Assembly: GCF_005938385.1 (NCBI RefSeq)
Contig: NZ_VCRA01000002.1
Span: forward strand, 62,001-126,000
DNA length: 64,000 bases
Direction: 5' to 3'
Origin: Paenibacillus mesophilus
Lineage (GTDB): Bacteria > Bacillota > Bacilli > Paenibacillales > NBRC-103111
Shown here: one piece after another, positions 1-8,449 of the stretch
Numbering within the stretch: position 1 is the stretch's first letter
Layout of the letters: each line of letters opens with the position of its first letter
Translations under genes and position numbers: made by a program
The notes under the pieces: generated by a model
The model's database searches: none
What the model saw: only the letters and a program-made list of their open reading frames with translations
What the model was told of the DNA's origin: nothing

Positions 1-50
1 TGATGGAACGGCTTTTTAGCGTTATTTATACGGAAATGGAGAGCTGCCGC

Positions 51-1325
51 ATGAGTACGAGAGAGGACAGAACCCGCTGGTTTTTGCAAGACCGGTTCGG
101 CATGTTCATTCATTGGGGGCTGTATTCGATTCCCGCCAGAGGGGAATGGATTCGGGGCAACGAGCGGATGAGCTTCGAGCAGTATAAAGCGTATTTCGAC
201 GAATTCGACGCCTCTCGCTACAACCCGAGGGAATGGGCGAAAGCGGCAAAGGCCGCCGGTCAGAAGTACGCGGTACTGACGACAAAGCATCATGACGGCT
301 TCTGTCTGTTCGACAGCAAGCTGACCGACTTCAAGGCGACCAATACGCCGTCCGGCCGCGATCTCGTTCGCGAATATGTCGAAGCTTTTCGGGAAGAAGG
401 AATCGCCGTCGGCCTTTATTATTCCATCATCGATTGGCATCATGACGATTATCCGGGCTACGGAGACAAGGCCCATCCGGATCGGGACAATGAAGCGGCC
501 AAAGATAAGCCTATCGATTTCGACCGTTACTTGACCTATATGCACGGCCAGGTGAAAGAACTGCTGACGAACTACGGCAAGATCGACATCATGTGGTTCG
601 ATTTCTCCTATGACAACATGACCGGCGAGAAATGGAAGGCGACGGAGCTCGTCCGCATGATCCGTTCCATCCAGCCGGATATTATCATCGATAATCGATT
701 GGGCGGCAATATCCGCGCGGCCGAGCCGGAAGAATATGCAGGCGACTTCTTCTCGCCGGAGCAGATCATTCCGCCCGGGGGCATCGTGGACGTGAACGGC
801 AACTCCATTCCTTGGGAAGCGTGCATTACGCTGAACGACCATTGGGGCTATCATTCCACCGACAAAAACTACAAGTCGGCCGAGCAGGTCATCCGCACGC
901 TGGTCGAATGCGTCAGTAAAAACGGCAATCTGCTGCTCAACGTCGCACCGGATGCCAAAGGAGAGATCAATCGGGAAATGCTGGACGTGCTGCGCGAAGT
1001 AGGGGAATGGCTGCGGCTGAACGGCGACAGCATCTACGGCTGCGGAGCGGCGGATTTGCCAAAGCCGGAATGGGGGCGCTATACGCGGAACGGCAATAAG
1101 CTGTATGCCCACGTATATGACCGGGGAATCGGTCCGATCTATTTTGAAGGCTTGAAGGGGAAGATTGTCAAGGCGAGGCTGCTGCGGGACGGTACCGAGC
1201 TGAAGGTGGAAACGCCGTGGATGGCCGAAGAGTATTCCGACATCGAGAGCGGCGCTTTTATCAGTCTTTCGGGCGCCAAGCTGCCGGATGAACGGGATAC
1301 GGTTATAGAGCTTTATTTGAAATAA
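51..1325 (+). CDS. alpha-L-fucosidase (GH29)
   Basis: Encodes a 424-residue protein of glycoside hydrolase family 29, which removes alpha-L-fucose from glycans by a retaining mechanism. Visible family marks are the N-terminal FGMFIHWGLYSIPARGEW segment, the KHHDGF motif, and KIDIMWFDFSYD, whose WFD Asp is the expected nucleophile. No signal peptide is visible, so it probably acts in the cytoplasm on imported oligosaccharides. I chose the ATG at 51 because GGAGA lies eight bases upstream and the family alignment begins about there; an in-frame ATG at 3 would add 16 residues with no homology. It is followed at once by a strong terminator and stands at the edge of a sugar-binding-protein and AraC-regulator cluster, which fits a role in glycan use. 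The natural substrate is not known. Confidence 0.9.
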   Translation: MSTREDRTRWFLQDRFGMFIHWGLYSIPARGEWIRGNERMSFEQYKAYFDEFDASRYNPREWAKAAKAAGQKYAVLTTKHHDGFCLFDSKLTDFKATNTPSGRDLVREYVEAFREEGIAVGLYYSIIDWHHDDYPGYGDKAHPDRDNEAAKDKPIDFDRYLTYMHGQVKELLTNYGKIDIMWFDFSYDNMTGEKWKATELVRMIRSIQPDIIIDNRLGGNIRAAEPEEYAGDFFSPEQIIPPGGIVDVNGNSIPWEACITLNDHWGYHSTDKNYKSAEQVIRTLVECVSKNGNLLLNVAPDAKGEINREMLDVLREVGEWLRLNGDSIYGCGAADLPKPEWGRYTRNGNKLYAHVYDRGIGPIYFEGLKGKIVKARLLRDGTELKVETPWMAEEYSDIESGAFISLSGAKLPDERDTVIELYLK

Positions 1326-1332
1326 TGCGATG

Positions 1333-1363
1333 AAAGGCACGGAGCGTTGACCGTGTCTTTTTC
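1333..1363 (+). terminator. rho-independent terminator of the fucosidase gene
   Basis: A 10-bp stem (1333-1342 with 1351-1360, one G-T pair) around an 8-base loop is followed by TTC on the plus strand. It begins eight bases after the fucosidase stop codon. The A-rich left arm means it could also work for the convergent AraC gene. Confidence 0.75.
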
Positions 1364-1373
1364 TATTTGACCG

Positions 1374-1391
1374 CTCCCACCCGACTACTAC
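1374..1391. repeat. 18-bp dispersed repeat, copy 1
   Basis: CTCCCACCCGACTACTAC occurs here, between the convergent fucosidase and AraC genes, and again identically at 17754-17771. Both copies are intergenic. The match extends by CC and one variable base on the left, then diverges on the right. Function is unknown. Confidence 0.6.
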
Positions 1392-1403
1392 TTTACTAAC
1401 ATT

Positions 1404-2276
1404 TTAGTGAAACCGCTCGGTCATCATTTTCCTGTAATGGCCGGGGCTTGCGCCGTACAGCGATTTGAAAAAGCGGATAAATGGAAACGGCTGTTCATAG
1501 CCGACCCGATTTGCAATTTCATGGATCGTCAAATCGGAAGTAGCCAGCAACGATTGCGCTTTTTTATACCGCTGCGATTGAATATATTGCAACGGAGAAA
1601 CGCCGAACGCCTCTTGGAACTCTTTATGGAAATGCGATGTAGAAATGAACATCAGACCGGCTAACTGAGATATAATAATTTTCTCATTCAGATGGCTTTC
1701 GATATAATCGAGAACCGGCTGGAAACGCTGAAGTTTGCTGATTTTCTCAATGCCCCCGGATTTGTAGCGAGAAAATGACATAACCAGCTCCAGCACGACG
1801 TACATAAGCTGATTCACAAGGCTGGCTGAGCGCAGAAGCTCGCCGGGATCAGACTGCGCAGCATGAACAAGCTCGTAAATTTGCGTTTGCAGCCTCCTTA
1901 CCTCGTCTCCAATGGATACGGGGGATACATAAGGAACATCGAGCAGATCGAGCAGCGGAAAATGTTCAAATACAGTGAAATTGAAATTAAGCCAGTGCGA
2001 GACGATATCGCGGTCGATCAGTTGCAACGTGTAAGGCCGATTGGCCGGAATATACAGCGCTTGCCCCGGATTCACGATAAACGTTTCGTGCTCCAACGTA
2101 ATTTGTACAGGCCCGTCGTTAATTTGAGTCAGCAGCGCCCACGGCTGGACGCGAATGGACGTGTAGTAGCTTTTGCCGCGATACGTGCCTAGCGTGGAAG
2201 TCCCACATTCGAATTCGGACAGCCTCAGTGTCGTGAGCAAATGAACGAGGCGGAAAGCATCTGGCGAATCTTGCAT
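1404..2276 (-). CDS. AraC family transcriptional regulator
   Basis: A 290-residue regulator. The N-terminal half is a cupin-like sensor (residues about 20-150) of the AraC-binding type. The C-terminal hundred residues hold two helix-turn-helix units: the first around QLAGLMFISTSHFHKEF, the second around IHEIANRVGYEQPFPFIRFF, ending in the usual SPGHYRK. Such proteins bind a sugar or cell-wall signal and control nearby sugar genes. It is convergent with the fucosidase and about 600 bp upstream of, and divergent from, the first lipoprotein gene, so either could be its target. The start is supported by AAGGAAGGGG upstream. The promoter has a homopolymeric G9/C9 tract in its spacer, which makes expression possibly phase-variable. 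Confidence 0.88.
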   Translation of the reverse strand: MQDSPDAFRLVHLLTTLRLSEFECGTSTLGTYRGKSYYTSIRVQPWALLTQINDGPVQITLEHETFIVNPGQALYIPANRPYTLQLIDRDIVSHWLNFNFTVFEHFPLLDLLDVPYVSPVSIGDEVRRLQTQIYELVHAAQSDPGELLRSASLVNQLMYVVLELVMSFSRYKSGGIEKISKLQRFQPVLDYIESHLNEKIIISQLAGLMFISTSHFHKEFQEAFGVSPLQYIQSQRYKKAQSLLATSDLTIHEIANRVGYEQPFPFIRFFKSLYGASPGHYRKMMTERFH

Positions 2277-2348
2277 ACGAGCCCCTTCCTTTACCGATAT
2301 TGACCGGTTACCCCTTCGAAAAGAGACTGTACTCGGTGTCTTGCTACC

Positions 2349-2379
2349 ATTATAGGGGGGGGGATTGGGTCGCAGTCAA
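2349..2379 (-). promoter_or_regulatory. promoter with C9 tract in its spacer
   Basis: On the minus strand a TTGACT -35 (2374-2379) and a perfect TATAAT -10 (2349-2354) are separated by 19 bp. Nine of the spacer bases are a run of C (G on the plus strand, 2355-2363). The predicted transcript starts about 65 nt before the AraC start codon at 2276. A 19-bp spacer is longer than the 17-bp optimum, so loss of two bases would be expected to strengthen it. Confidence 0.6.
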
Positions 2380-2882
2380 TACGAATCTTGCAGGCGTTTC
2401 GAAAGTGCAGAGGATATGTGTACTCGACTGCACAATCTGTGCTTTTTGTCCGAAGGTCCATGTGTGATAATGGCTTTGCAACACGATGAGCGCTTGAGTG
2501 GGCGATAAGCTAATGGCCAAAGAAGGGAGCATACGCATGACAAACAAAATGAAGGCCGGTAATTTATGGAGGTGGAGAGATTTTGTAGACGCGTGATTCG
2601 GCTTTTGTGCGTTCAAAAGACAACGTCGTACAGAGCTGAATTTGAGCACGCAAGCTGCTGGGCGAAGGGGGCGCTATACGGCGACAACATATCAAGGATT
2701 TGTTTCTTTTTTTGATGTAAGCGCCGCCAAATTCTGGCGGGAGGAATTGCAGCTCGATTTGACGCTTCTTCCGTTTGCCCCATTGGATTGAGTCCAAGAA
2801 GGTAAGCGAAACGGTACGACATTGTTACAAAGTTGCAAGACTATGTTTCAAGCAATCCAATTATTCAATGGGGTGGGTCTAT
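2380..2882. other. intergenic region with a possible decayed reading frame
   Basis: No convincing intact gene. On the plus strand an ATG at 2537 with AGAAGGGAG upstream opens a frame that stops at TGA 2594-2596 and then stays open in the same frame to a stop at 2789-2791. The conceptual product contains LWRWRDFVDA before the stop and FDVSAAKFWREELQLDLT after it. I do not recognise it; it could be a gene remnant with one nonsense codon or chance. Confidence 0.25.
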
Positions 2883-4196
2883 ATGAAAAAATGGAACAGT
2901 GCAACGTTAGCTGCTGTGATGGCCATTGTTTTGCTGACTGCCGGATGCGGCGGCGGGAAGGAAAGCGGCGCGAAAACAGAAGGGACGGCCACACCGGGCA
3001 TCAATAAGCCTGCGGAACCGTCGAAGCCGGTCAAACTGCTCGTCATCACGCCCCAGGGCGGCAACATGGAATGGTTTATGACTCGATACGGCAGTCAGAT
3101 TCAGAAAAAATATCCCCATTATGAGTTTGAAGTGGTGGAGAGCGTCGGAAACAATGTACAAAATCTCGTTATCGAGCAGCGCAAAGTCGATCTGATCATT
3201 TCCTCCGTTAACAATTACCGTGCCAGCCTGCTCGACCTGTACGGCGGCGATATCTCGGATCTGATCGCGAAGCAAAAGTACGATCTCAGCCGACTGGAGC
3301 CTTCTTATATCGAAGCGGCGAAGGTGAACGGGAAAAACCAGAACGGCTTGCCTTTGTACGATTTGCGGCTGACGCTGTATTACAATAAAGATATTTTCGA
3401 TAAATTCGGTGTTCCTTATTTGAAAAATCATATGACTTGGGAAGAAATGGCGGAGGTTGCGACGAAGCTGACGCGCAACGATGGCGGCGTGCAGTACCGC
3501 GGATTTGTCGCTAGCCCAAACCCGTTGCTCGTTGTGAATCCGCTTTCTATACCGTATACCGACGAGTTGGGCGAGAAAGCCGTTTTGCAGACCGACCCGT
3601 GGAAATCGTGGATTAACATGCTGCTGCCGTTGTATAAAGCGCCGGGCTATGACGCCAAGCTTCTGAACGATGCGCGGAACGTCTTCGTCAAAGAGAAGAC
3701 AAGCGCCATGTTCCTAGCGTTCAACTCTGACGCTCCGAAGCCTGAGGAAAATGTGAACTGGGACGCGGTCAGCCTGTCGGAGTTGAAAAGCTTGCCGGGC
3801 GTCGGCTCGCAGCCATACCCGGTCATTATTACGGTAGCCCCGACGAGCCAGCATCGGGATGAATCGTTCCAAAGCATCGCCCAGCTTTTGACTGATGAAG
3901 TGCAAACGGCGATCACCTCCGACTTCGCCGCCATTACGCCGTTGAAGAACCAGGCGGTGAAAGATGCGTTCGGCCGCAACGTAGCCCAATGGAAAGGGAA
4001 AAACGTTAGCGCGATTTCTACTTTGAAGCCCGCTGCGCCAGCCCGCGCCGGCGTGTATGATTCGAATGCGGCAGGCGCGCTGAACAACGCCGTCATGTCC
4101 GTCATCGCCGGTGAAACCGATCTAAATTCCGCACTGCGAACCGCCGAAGAGCAAGCGACCAAGAAGATCGCCGAAGCGATTCAGATGAAAAAGTAA
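2883..4196 (+). CDS. lipoprotein, extracellular solute-binding protein family 1 (paralog 1)
   Basis: A 437-residue secreted binding protein. The start at 2883 gives a clean lipoprotein signal (MKKWNS, hydrophobic run, lipobox LTAGC) after a GGGGTGGG ribosome site; the longer upstream frame has no signal. A low-complexity linker follows the Cys, then a type 1 periplasmic-binding fold. Near the middle is YYNKDIFDKFGVPY, then TWEEMAEVATKLTRNDGG, both shared with three other genes in the next 11 kb. The C-terminal helix (SALRTAEEQATKKIAEAI) is also shared. Family members deliver sugars to ABC permeases. No permease or ATPase gene is nearby, so it must share one encoded elsewhere or have a sensing role. 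The ligand cannot be told from sequence. Confidence 0.85.
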   Translation: MKKWNSATLAAVMAIVLLTAGCGGGKESGAKTEGTATPGINKPAEPSKPVKLLVITPQGGNMEWFMTRYGSQIQKKYPHYEFEVVESVGNNVQNLVIEQRKVDLIISSVNNYRASLLDLYGGDISDLIAKQKYDLSRLEPSYIEAAKVNGKNQNGLPLYDLRLTLYYNKDIFDKFGVPYLKNHMTWEEMAEVATKLTRNDGGVQYRGFVASPNPLLVVNPLSIPYTDELGEKAVLQTDPWKSWINMLLPLYKAPGYDAKLLNDARNVFVKEKTSAMFLAFNSDAPKPEENVNWDAVSLSELKSLPGVGSQPYPVIITVAPTSQHRDESFQSIAQLLTDEVQTAITSDFAAITPLKNQAVKDAFGRNVAQWKGKNVSAISTLKPAAPARAGVYDSNAAGALNNAVMSVIAGETDLNSALRTAEEQATKKIAEAIQMKK

Positions 4197-4289
4197 CGAA
4201 TAGTCCCCACGAAAGACATCGCAGAGTCCTATGAAAGAAAGAGGCATGATTCTGCTAATACTGATTTCATCTGTGGTAGCAACTATGTT

Positions 4290-4316
4290 CCCCAAATCAA
4301 TTTGATTTGGGGTTTT
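4290..4316 (+). terminator. palindrome and T-run, probable terminator
   Basis: CCCCAAATCAA and its reverse complement flank a single T (4290-4312), followed by TTTT. As RNA it would form a stem of about 9 bp with a 5-base loop. It lies 93 bp after the first binding-protein gene. The 23-bp perfect palindrome could instead be a protein-binding site. Confidence 0.55.
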
Positions 4317-4575
4317 GACCTAGGTGTCGTTTTATATAATTGGGACATTCCGACTCCGACCGTATTGCTTAGGATAAGCAGCTAGTTTACGGCTTGCTCC
4401 GCCGCTTGTAACGAACGTCATCTCTCAAGATACTCGGTTTTATTGCTCGAACGGCGATTGCGGGGTTGTGGAATTTTGACCGATATTTTTCAGGAAGTGG
4501 CAAGAATGTTATCCTCTTTTCCTATAACATAGAACTTGCTTAAGATCATGCAAGAAAGTGAAGGGGGGACAACAG
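4317..4575. other. intergenic region, nothing clear
   Basis: About 260 bp between the palindrome and the second binding-protein gene. I see no reading frame with a ribosome site and no clear promoter consensus. It presumably carries the promoter of the gene at 4576. Confidence 0.4.
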
Positions 4576-5907
4576 ATGAGGCTCTTGAAATGGATCAAGC
4601 CGATCGGAGCGGGAGTTACATTGGCTATCATAGCTGCTTGCGGGGGAGGAACCGGTGCCGGACAAACGCAACAGGAAAAAAGTGAAGCGGGGCAAGCTCA
4701 GACGAAAAAAGACCCCGTAGAAATCGTCTTTTATTCCACCACCGCCGACCCGCAGGAAAGCTTCGAGTACCGGTTCGGGGAACTGCTCCGGGCTAAGTTT
4801 CCTAACTATACGATTAAGTACATACAGTCCGGACAAGGGGCTACGTTAAACGATTTGCTCACAAATGGTACAAAATTCGATATTTTTTACAACACAATCG
4901 GTAACTTCGAACAGGCGATCATCCAGAACGATTTGCAGGTGGATATGACGGATCTGATCAAAAAGCACGGCATCGATCTGAATCGGATCGAGCCGACCCT
5001 CGTTCAGGCGCTTCAGCAGGTGCAGGGCGGTAAAATATTCGCTCTGCCCGTATCGACTTCCAATCTGATTTTATACTACAACAAAGACATCTTCGATAAA
5101 TTCGGCGTACCGTACCCGGGTGACGACTTAACGTGGGAGCAAACGCTGGACTTATCCAAAAAAATGACCAGGAATGACGGGGGGACGCAGTATTTCGGGA
5201 TGGCCGCCTCTTTCCTTCACCTGTTCCGAATGAATCCGCTTTCGATACCGACGGTCGATATGACTTCGTTCAAGCCAACGATCAACAAGGATGAGCGCTG
5301 GAAAACATTTTTCAAAACATTTTTTATCGACTCCTCGCAGGAGCCGGGTTATCAAGACTTTATTCAGAAGACGAAATCGTTCCCCGGTATTAATCAGTTC
5401 GTTAAGGATCGCAATGTCGCCATGTTCCCTTACTTATCCAGCTTGATCTACGCTTGGCCGACGGAGATGCAAGCCTTCAATTGGGATTGGGCTGCGCTGC
5501 CTCATTTCAGCGGCAGTCCGGGAACCGGATCGCAGTCGTATCCCGCCTTTTTCGGATTGACGAAGCGAAGCGCCCATCCGGACGAAGCGATGGAAGTGCT
5601 GAAATATTTGCTCACGGATGAATTCCAGCTTTCTCTTTCCCACAAAGGAATTATGCCCGTTGTCAAATCGAAGAACGTAATTGACAGCTTCGGAAAGCAG
5701 TCGCCATTCAGCAACCGGAGAATGCAGGCGGTGTTCCAAAACAAGTTCGCGCCCATTTCACCCAAAGCGGTCTACGATGCAGATATTCTCAACATCTATG
5801 CGAAGTACGCGAATGCGGTCAATCAGAATACGATGGACATGAATACGGCGTTTAGCAAAGCGGAGGAAGAAGCGGTCAAGTTTATCGATAATTTCAGCAA
5901 GAAGTAA
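4576..5907 (+). CDS. lipoprotein, extracellular solute-binding protein family 1 (paralog 2)
   Basis: A 443-residue paralog of the gene at 2883. The ATG at 4576 follows AAGGGGGGAC and gives a lipoprotein signal ending in IIAAC; an upstream GTG at 4558 would place the ribosome site inside the gene. It has the same central YYNKDIFDKFGVPYP and TWEQTLDLSKKMTRNDGG segments, the NPLSIPT element, and the C-terminal MNTAFSKAEEEAVKFI helix. It acts outside the membrane as a sugar-type binding protein. It is followed by a promoter and an AraC gene, not by transport genes. The amino-acid divergence from paralog 1 is large, so the copies are old and probably bind different ligands. Confidence 0.85.
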   Translation: MRLLKWIKPIGAGVTLAIIAACGGGTGAGQTQQEKSEAGQAQTKKDPVEIVFYSTTADPQESFEYRFGELLRAKFPNYTIKYIQSGQGATLNDLLTNGTKFDIFYNTIGNFEQAIIQNDLQVDMTDLIKKHGIDLNRIEPTLVQALQQVQGGKIFALPVSTSNLILYYNKDIFDKFGVPYPGDDLTWEQTLDLSKKMTRNDGGTQYFGMAASFLHLFRMNPLSIPTVDMTSFKPTINKDERWKTFFKTFFIDSSQEPGYQDFIQKTKSFPGINQFVKDRNVAMFPYLSSLIYAWPTEMQAFNWDWAALPHFSGSPGTGSQSYPAFFGLTKRSAHPDEAMEVLKYLLTDEFQLSLSHKGIMPVVKSKNVIDSFGKQSPFSNRRMQAVFQNKFAPISPKAVYDADILNIYAKYANAVNQNTMDMNTAFSKAEEEAVKFIDNFSKK

Positions 5908-5944
5908 TCGGCGGAGCAGTCGTTCTCGTAGCATGCTTTCGATG

Positions 5945-5973
5945 TTGACAGATGCTTACTCGCCCTCTACGAT
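5945..5973 (+). promoter_or_regulatory. sigma-A-type promoter for the AraC gene
   Basis: A perfect TTGACA (5945-5950), a 17-bp spacer and TACGAT (5968-5973). Transcription would start near 5980. That leaves no leader for the ATG at 5983 but a normal one for the ATG at 6013, which is why I use the latter as the start. Confidence 0.7.
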
Positions 5974-6012
5974 GAGGGAGACATGCTGTCTATTTTGGAG
6001 GTTGGGGGCGGA

Positions 6013-6891
6013 ATGACGATGACTTCTAGTCCGTACTATTATGAACATATTATGGGGAAGCCTCCTCGCAAAGACGAGTTCGAATTTTATATCGGCATTC
6101 ATTCTTTCCCGAAAACCGATCTTCATTTTCATCCGTTCGCCGAATTAACCTTTGTACTGGATGGATGCGGCTACGAGAAAATTAACGGCATTATGCACCG
6201 CATGGAACCGGGTACGATCTCTTTAGTGCTTCCTAATCATATGCACGAATTCAAAAGCGATACCGATCAGACCATTCGCAAATATTGCTGCATGTTCGAT
6301 ATTAACCTGTTGTTCGGATCGTCTTACGATTCCGATTGGTACAGGTGGCTTTATCGGATCGGCTCGCAAATGCCGTCTTACGCCGCTTTTCAGGAGGAAA
6401 CGGCCGCCAGAGTCGAAGGCATTTTCGCACAGCTCATGGCAGAATACGTCAAACCCGAGCTCACGGGGCATCATAACATGATTCGGAATAAATTATCCGA
6501 AGTGCTCATCCTGCTTTTAAGAGAGATCAATAAGGGACCCGGATCCAATTCAGATTGGAATCGGAAGGATCGCAGTCAGCCGTTTTGGCCCGCCCTACAC
6601 TATGTGCATGTTCATTTTGCGGACAAGCTGTCTCTGGAGTCGGTGGCTACGCGCTTTCTTACAAACTCTACGTACTTAAGCCGCCTCTTCCGGGAAAATA
6701 CGGGGCTAAGCTTCCTCGAATATTTGCACCGTCTGCGCATCAATAGTGCCGCGACCATGCTGATCCACACGGATAAATCGGTCGCAGACATTACGTTTGA
6801 AACCGGATTCGAATCGATACGCACCTTCTCTCGCGTCTTTCGGGATATGAAGGGGAAGTCGCCGAGAGAGTTTCGCAAAGCCCACCCTTAA
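6013..6891 (+). CDS. AraC family transcriptional regulator
   Basis: A 292-residue regulator. The N-terminal cupin domain contains the typical HFHPFAELTFVLDGCG strand with two His residues, followed by the GTISLVLPNHMHEF segment. The C-terminal DNA-binding domain has helix-turn-helix units around VATRFLTNSTYLSRLF and VADITFETGFESIRTFSRVF. It probably senses a sugar and controls the flanking binding-protein genes. Start choice: GGAGG at about 5998 serves the ATG at 6013, and the upstream promoter would make the longer form almost leaderless. An ATG at 6019 is also possible. It lies between binding-protein paralogs 2 and 3, repeating the regulator and binding-protein alternation of this locus. 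Confidence 0.88.
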   Translation: MTMTSSPYYYEHIMGKPPRKDEFEFYIGIHSFPKTDLHFHPFAELTFVLDGCGYEKINGIMHRMEPGTISLVLPNHMHEFKSDTDQTIRKYCCMFDINLLFGSSYDSDWYRWLYRIGSQMPSYAAFQEETAARVEGIFAQLMAEYVKPELTGHHNMIRNKLSEVLILLLREINKGPGSNSDWNRKDRSQPFWPALHYVHVHFADKLSLESVATRFLTNSTYLSRLFRENTGLSFLEYLHRLRINSAATMLIHTDKSVADITFETGFESIRTFSRVFRDMKGKSPREFRKAHP

Positions 6892-6955
6892 CCCGCGAGA
6901 AAAAACGGATCGGTTAGCCTAGGCACCGGTTCGGGAATCGAGAGGTTCAACATAC

Positions 6956-6980
6956 CCGATTTCTTTATTATCGGCTTTTT
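6956..6980 (+). terminator. weak terminator-like hairpin
   Basis: A 5-bp stem (CCGAT with ATCGG, 9-base loop) is followed by CTTTTT. It is short for a terminator but is correctly placed 65 bp after the AraC gene. Confidence 0.35.
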
Positions 6981-6981
6981 A

Positions 6982-6993
6982 GGAAACGTTTCC
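6982..6993. promoter_or_regulatory. LacI/CcpA-like operator palindrome
   Basis: GGAAACGTTTCC is a perfect 12-bp palindrome with the AAACGTTT core typical of LacI-family and cre-like sites. It lies 84 bp before the binding-protein gene at 7077, where it could control transcription. No LacI-family gene is present in the window. Confidence 0.4.
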
Positions 6994-7076
6994 GTTTATT
7001 GATTTATCCGCGTTTCAAATTCGTTGAACTGCGGCATGAAAGGCCGCACATAACCAACATGCAGGAGGGTCTATGT

Positions 7077-8402
7077 ATGAGAATAAACAAACAAACAAAC
7101 AAACAAACACGTGCGCTTGTCATCGCGGTATCGGCGGCTCTGATGATTGGCGGTTGCGCCGCCAAGAAAGAAGAAGAAGGGGGCAAGGCAGACCCGCAGA
7201 CGGTGGGGGTGAAGCAGGAAGCGCCCCTCGAGCCGGTTACGCTGAAATTTCATCAGCTCGGCACCTATTTTACGCCGGAGGATTTCAAAATGCTGCTGGC
7301 CGATCCGGTTCATAAAAAATATCCGCACATCACGCTCGAAATGATCAATTCCCAGAACGATATGGCCAAACTGCTCGCTATGGGGGAACAGGTCGACTTT
7401 CTGGTGACGTATAACGGGCGGCTCGCCCCGCATAAAGATTTGAACGTTCTCGAAGATATAACCCCGCTCGCCAAAAAACATAATTTCGATCTGACCCGCT
7501 TCGACCCGGGCGCGCTGGACGCGCTGAAGTCGGCTTCGGATAAAGGCGAGCTGTATGCCCTCCCCTACGCAGTCAATCTGAACGCGCTCTACTACAATAA
7601 GGACATCTTCGACAAGTTCGGCGTCGGGTATCCGTCCGACGGTTTAACCTGGGAAAACGCGATCGAGCTCGGCAAAAAAGTCGGCCGCCAGGAAGGGGGC
7701 ACGCAGTACAGAGGGCTGGAAATGGACAATTTGGCCCGCCTGCTTTTCCCGTTGTCGCTGAACGTGATCGATCCGAAGACGGATAAGGCGATGGTGAACA
7801 GCGACCCGTACAAAACCGCGTTCGAGATCGGCAAATCAATCTATTCGATACCGGGCAACGACTACAAAACGGGGACGGGGGCGATCGACCGCTTCTCCAA
7901 AGACCGGAACGTTGCGATGCTAGGATCGGTCAATTTGTTCCTCACCCTGCGGCAAATGCCGGATCTGAACTGGGACCTCGCGCAGTTCCCAAGCTACAAG
8001 GAGAAGCCGAATACGTACGGCATGTACGATCTGCACCTGCTTATTCCGATGAAGATGAGCCAATATAAGGACGATCAGATGCGCGTTATGGAAGTGATGT
8101 TCTCCGACGAGGTGCAAAACGCGATGGTGCGCAAAACGGCCCGTATCTCTACGCTGAAAGATCCGAAATACAGCCAGCAGTTCGCCCAGGAAATCTCCGA
8201 GCTGAAAGGAAAACGGATCGAAGCCGTATTCAAGAGCAAGCCGGCGCCGGCTATGGCTTTCTCGGTGTACTATTCGAACGCGTATACACTGCTGAACGCC
8301 GAATACGAAGCGATGCTGCAAGGGAAGCAGGATACGAACACCGCGCTGCGGACGGCTGAGGAAAAGATCAACCAGCTTATCAAGACGGAAAAAGGCAAAT
8401 AA
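7077..8402 (+). CDS. lipoprotein, solute-binding protein family 1 (paralog 3), with a slippage tract
   Basis: A 441-residue binding protein. The ATG at 7077 is seven bases after GGAGGG and gives MRINKQTNKQT, a hydrophobic run and the lipobox MIGGC. The middle contains YYNKDIFDKFGVGYP and TWENAIELGKKVGRQEGG and the end NTALRTAEEKINQLI, as in its three paralogs. The NKQT peptide repeat is encoded by six AAAC units (7085-7108), so gain or loss of one unit shifts the frame. A second ATG at 7073 is out of frame now but would be in frame with five units, though its spacing from the ribosome site is only three bases. Presumed role: sugar capture at the cell surface. No transport partners are nearby. 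Confidence 0.85.
   Translation: MRINKQTNKQTRALVIAVSAALMIGGCAAKKEEEGGKADPQTVGVKQEAPLEPVTLKFHQLGTYFTPEDFKMLLADPVHKKYPHITLEMINSQNDMAKLLAMGEQVDFLVTYNGRLAPHKDLNVLEDITPLAKKHNFDLTRFDPGALDALKSASDKGELYALPYAVNLNALYYNKDIFDKFGVGYPSDGLTWENAIELGKKVGRQEGGTQYRGLEMDNLARLLFPLSLNVIDPKTDKAMVNSDPYKTAFEIGKSIYSIPGNDYKTGTGAIDRFSKDRNVAMLGSVNLFLTLRQMPDLNWDLAQFPSYKEKPNTYGMYDLHLLIPMKMSQYKDDQMRVMEVMFSDEVQNAMVRKTARISTLKDPKYSQQFAQEISELKGKRIEAVFKSKPAPAMAFSVYYSNAYTLLNAEYEAMLQGKQDTNTALRTAEEKINQLIKTEKGK
7085..7108 (+). repeat. (AAAC)6 tetranucleotide microsatellite within a start region
   Basis: Six perfect AAAC units, eight bases after the start codon of the lipoprotein gene. The unit is not a multiple of three, so slippage changes the reading frame. 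Confidence 0.95.
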
Positions 8403-8449
8403 GCCGGATTGTAACCGAAAGCGATTTCATTTCGAGGAGGAGGCTGGCC

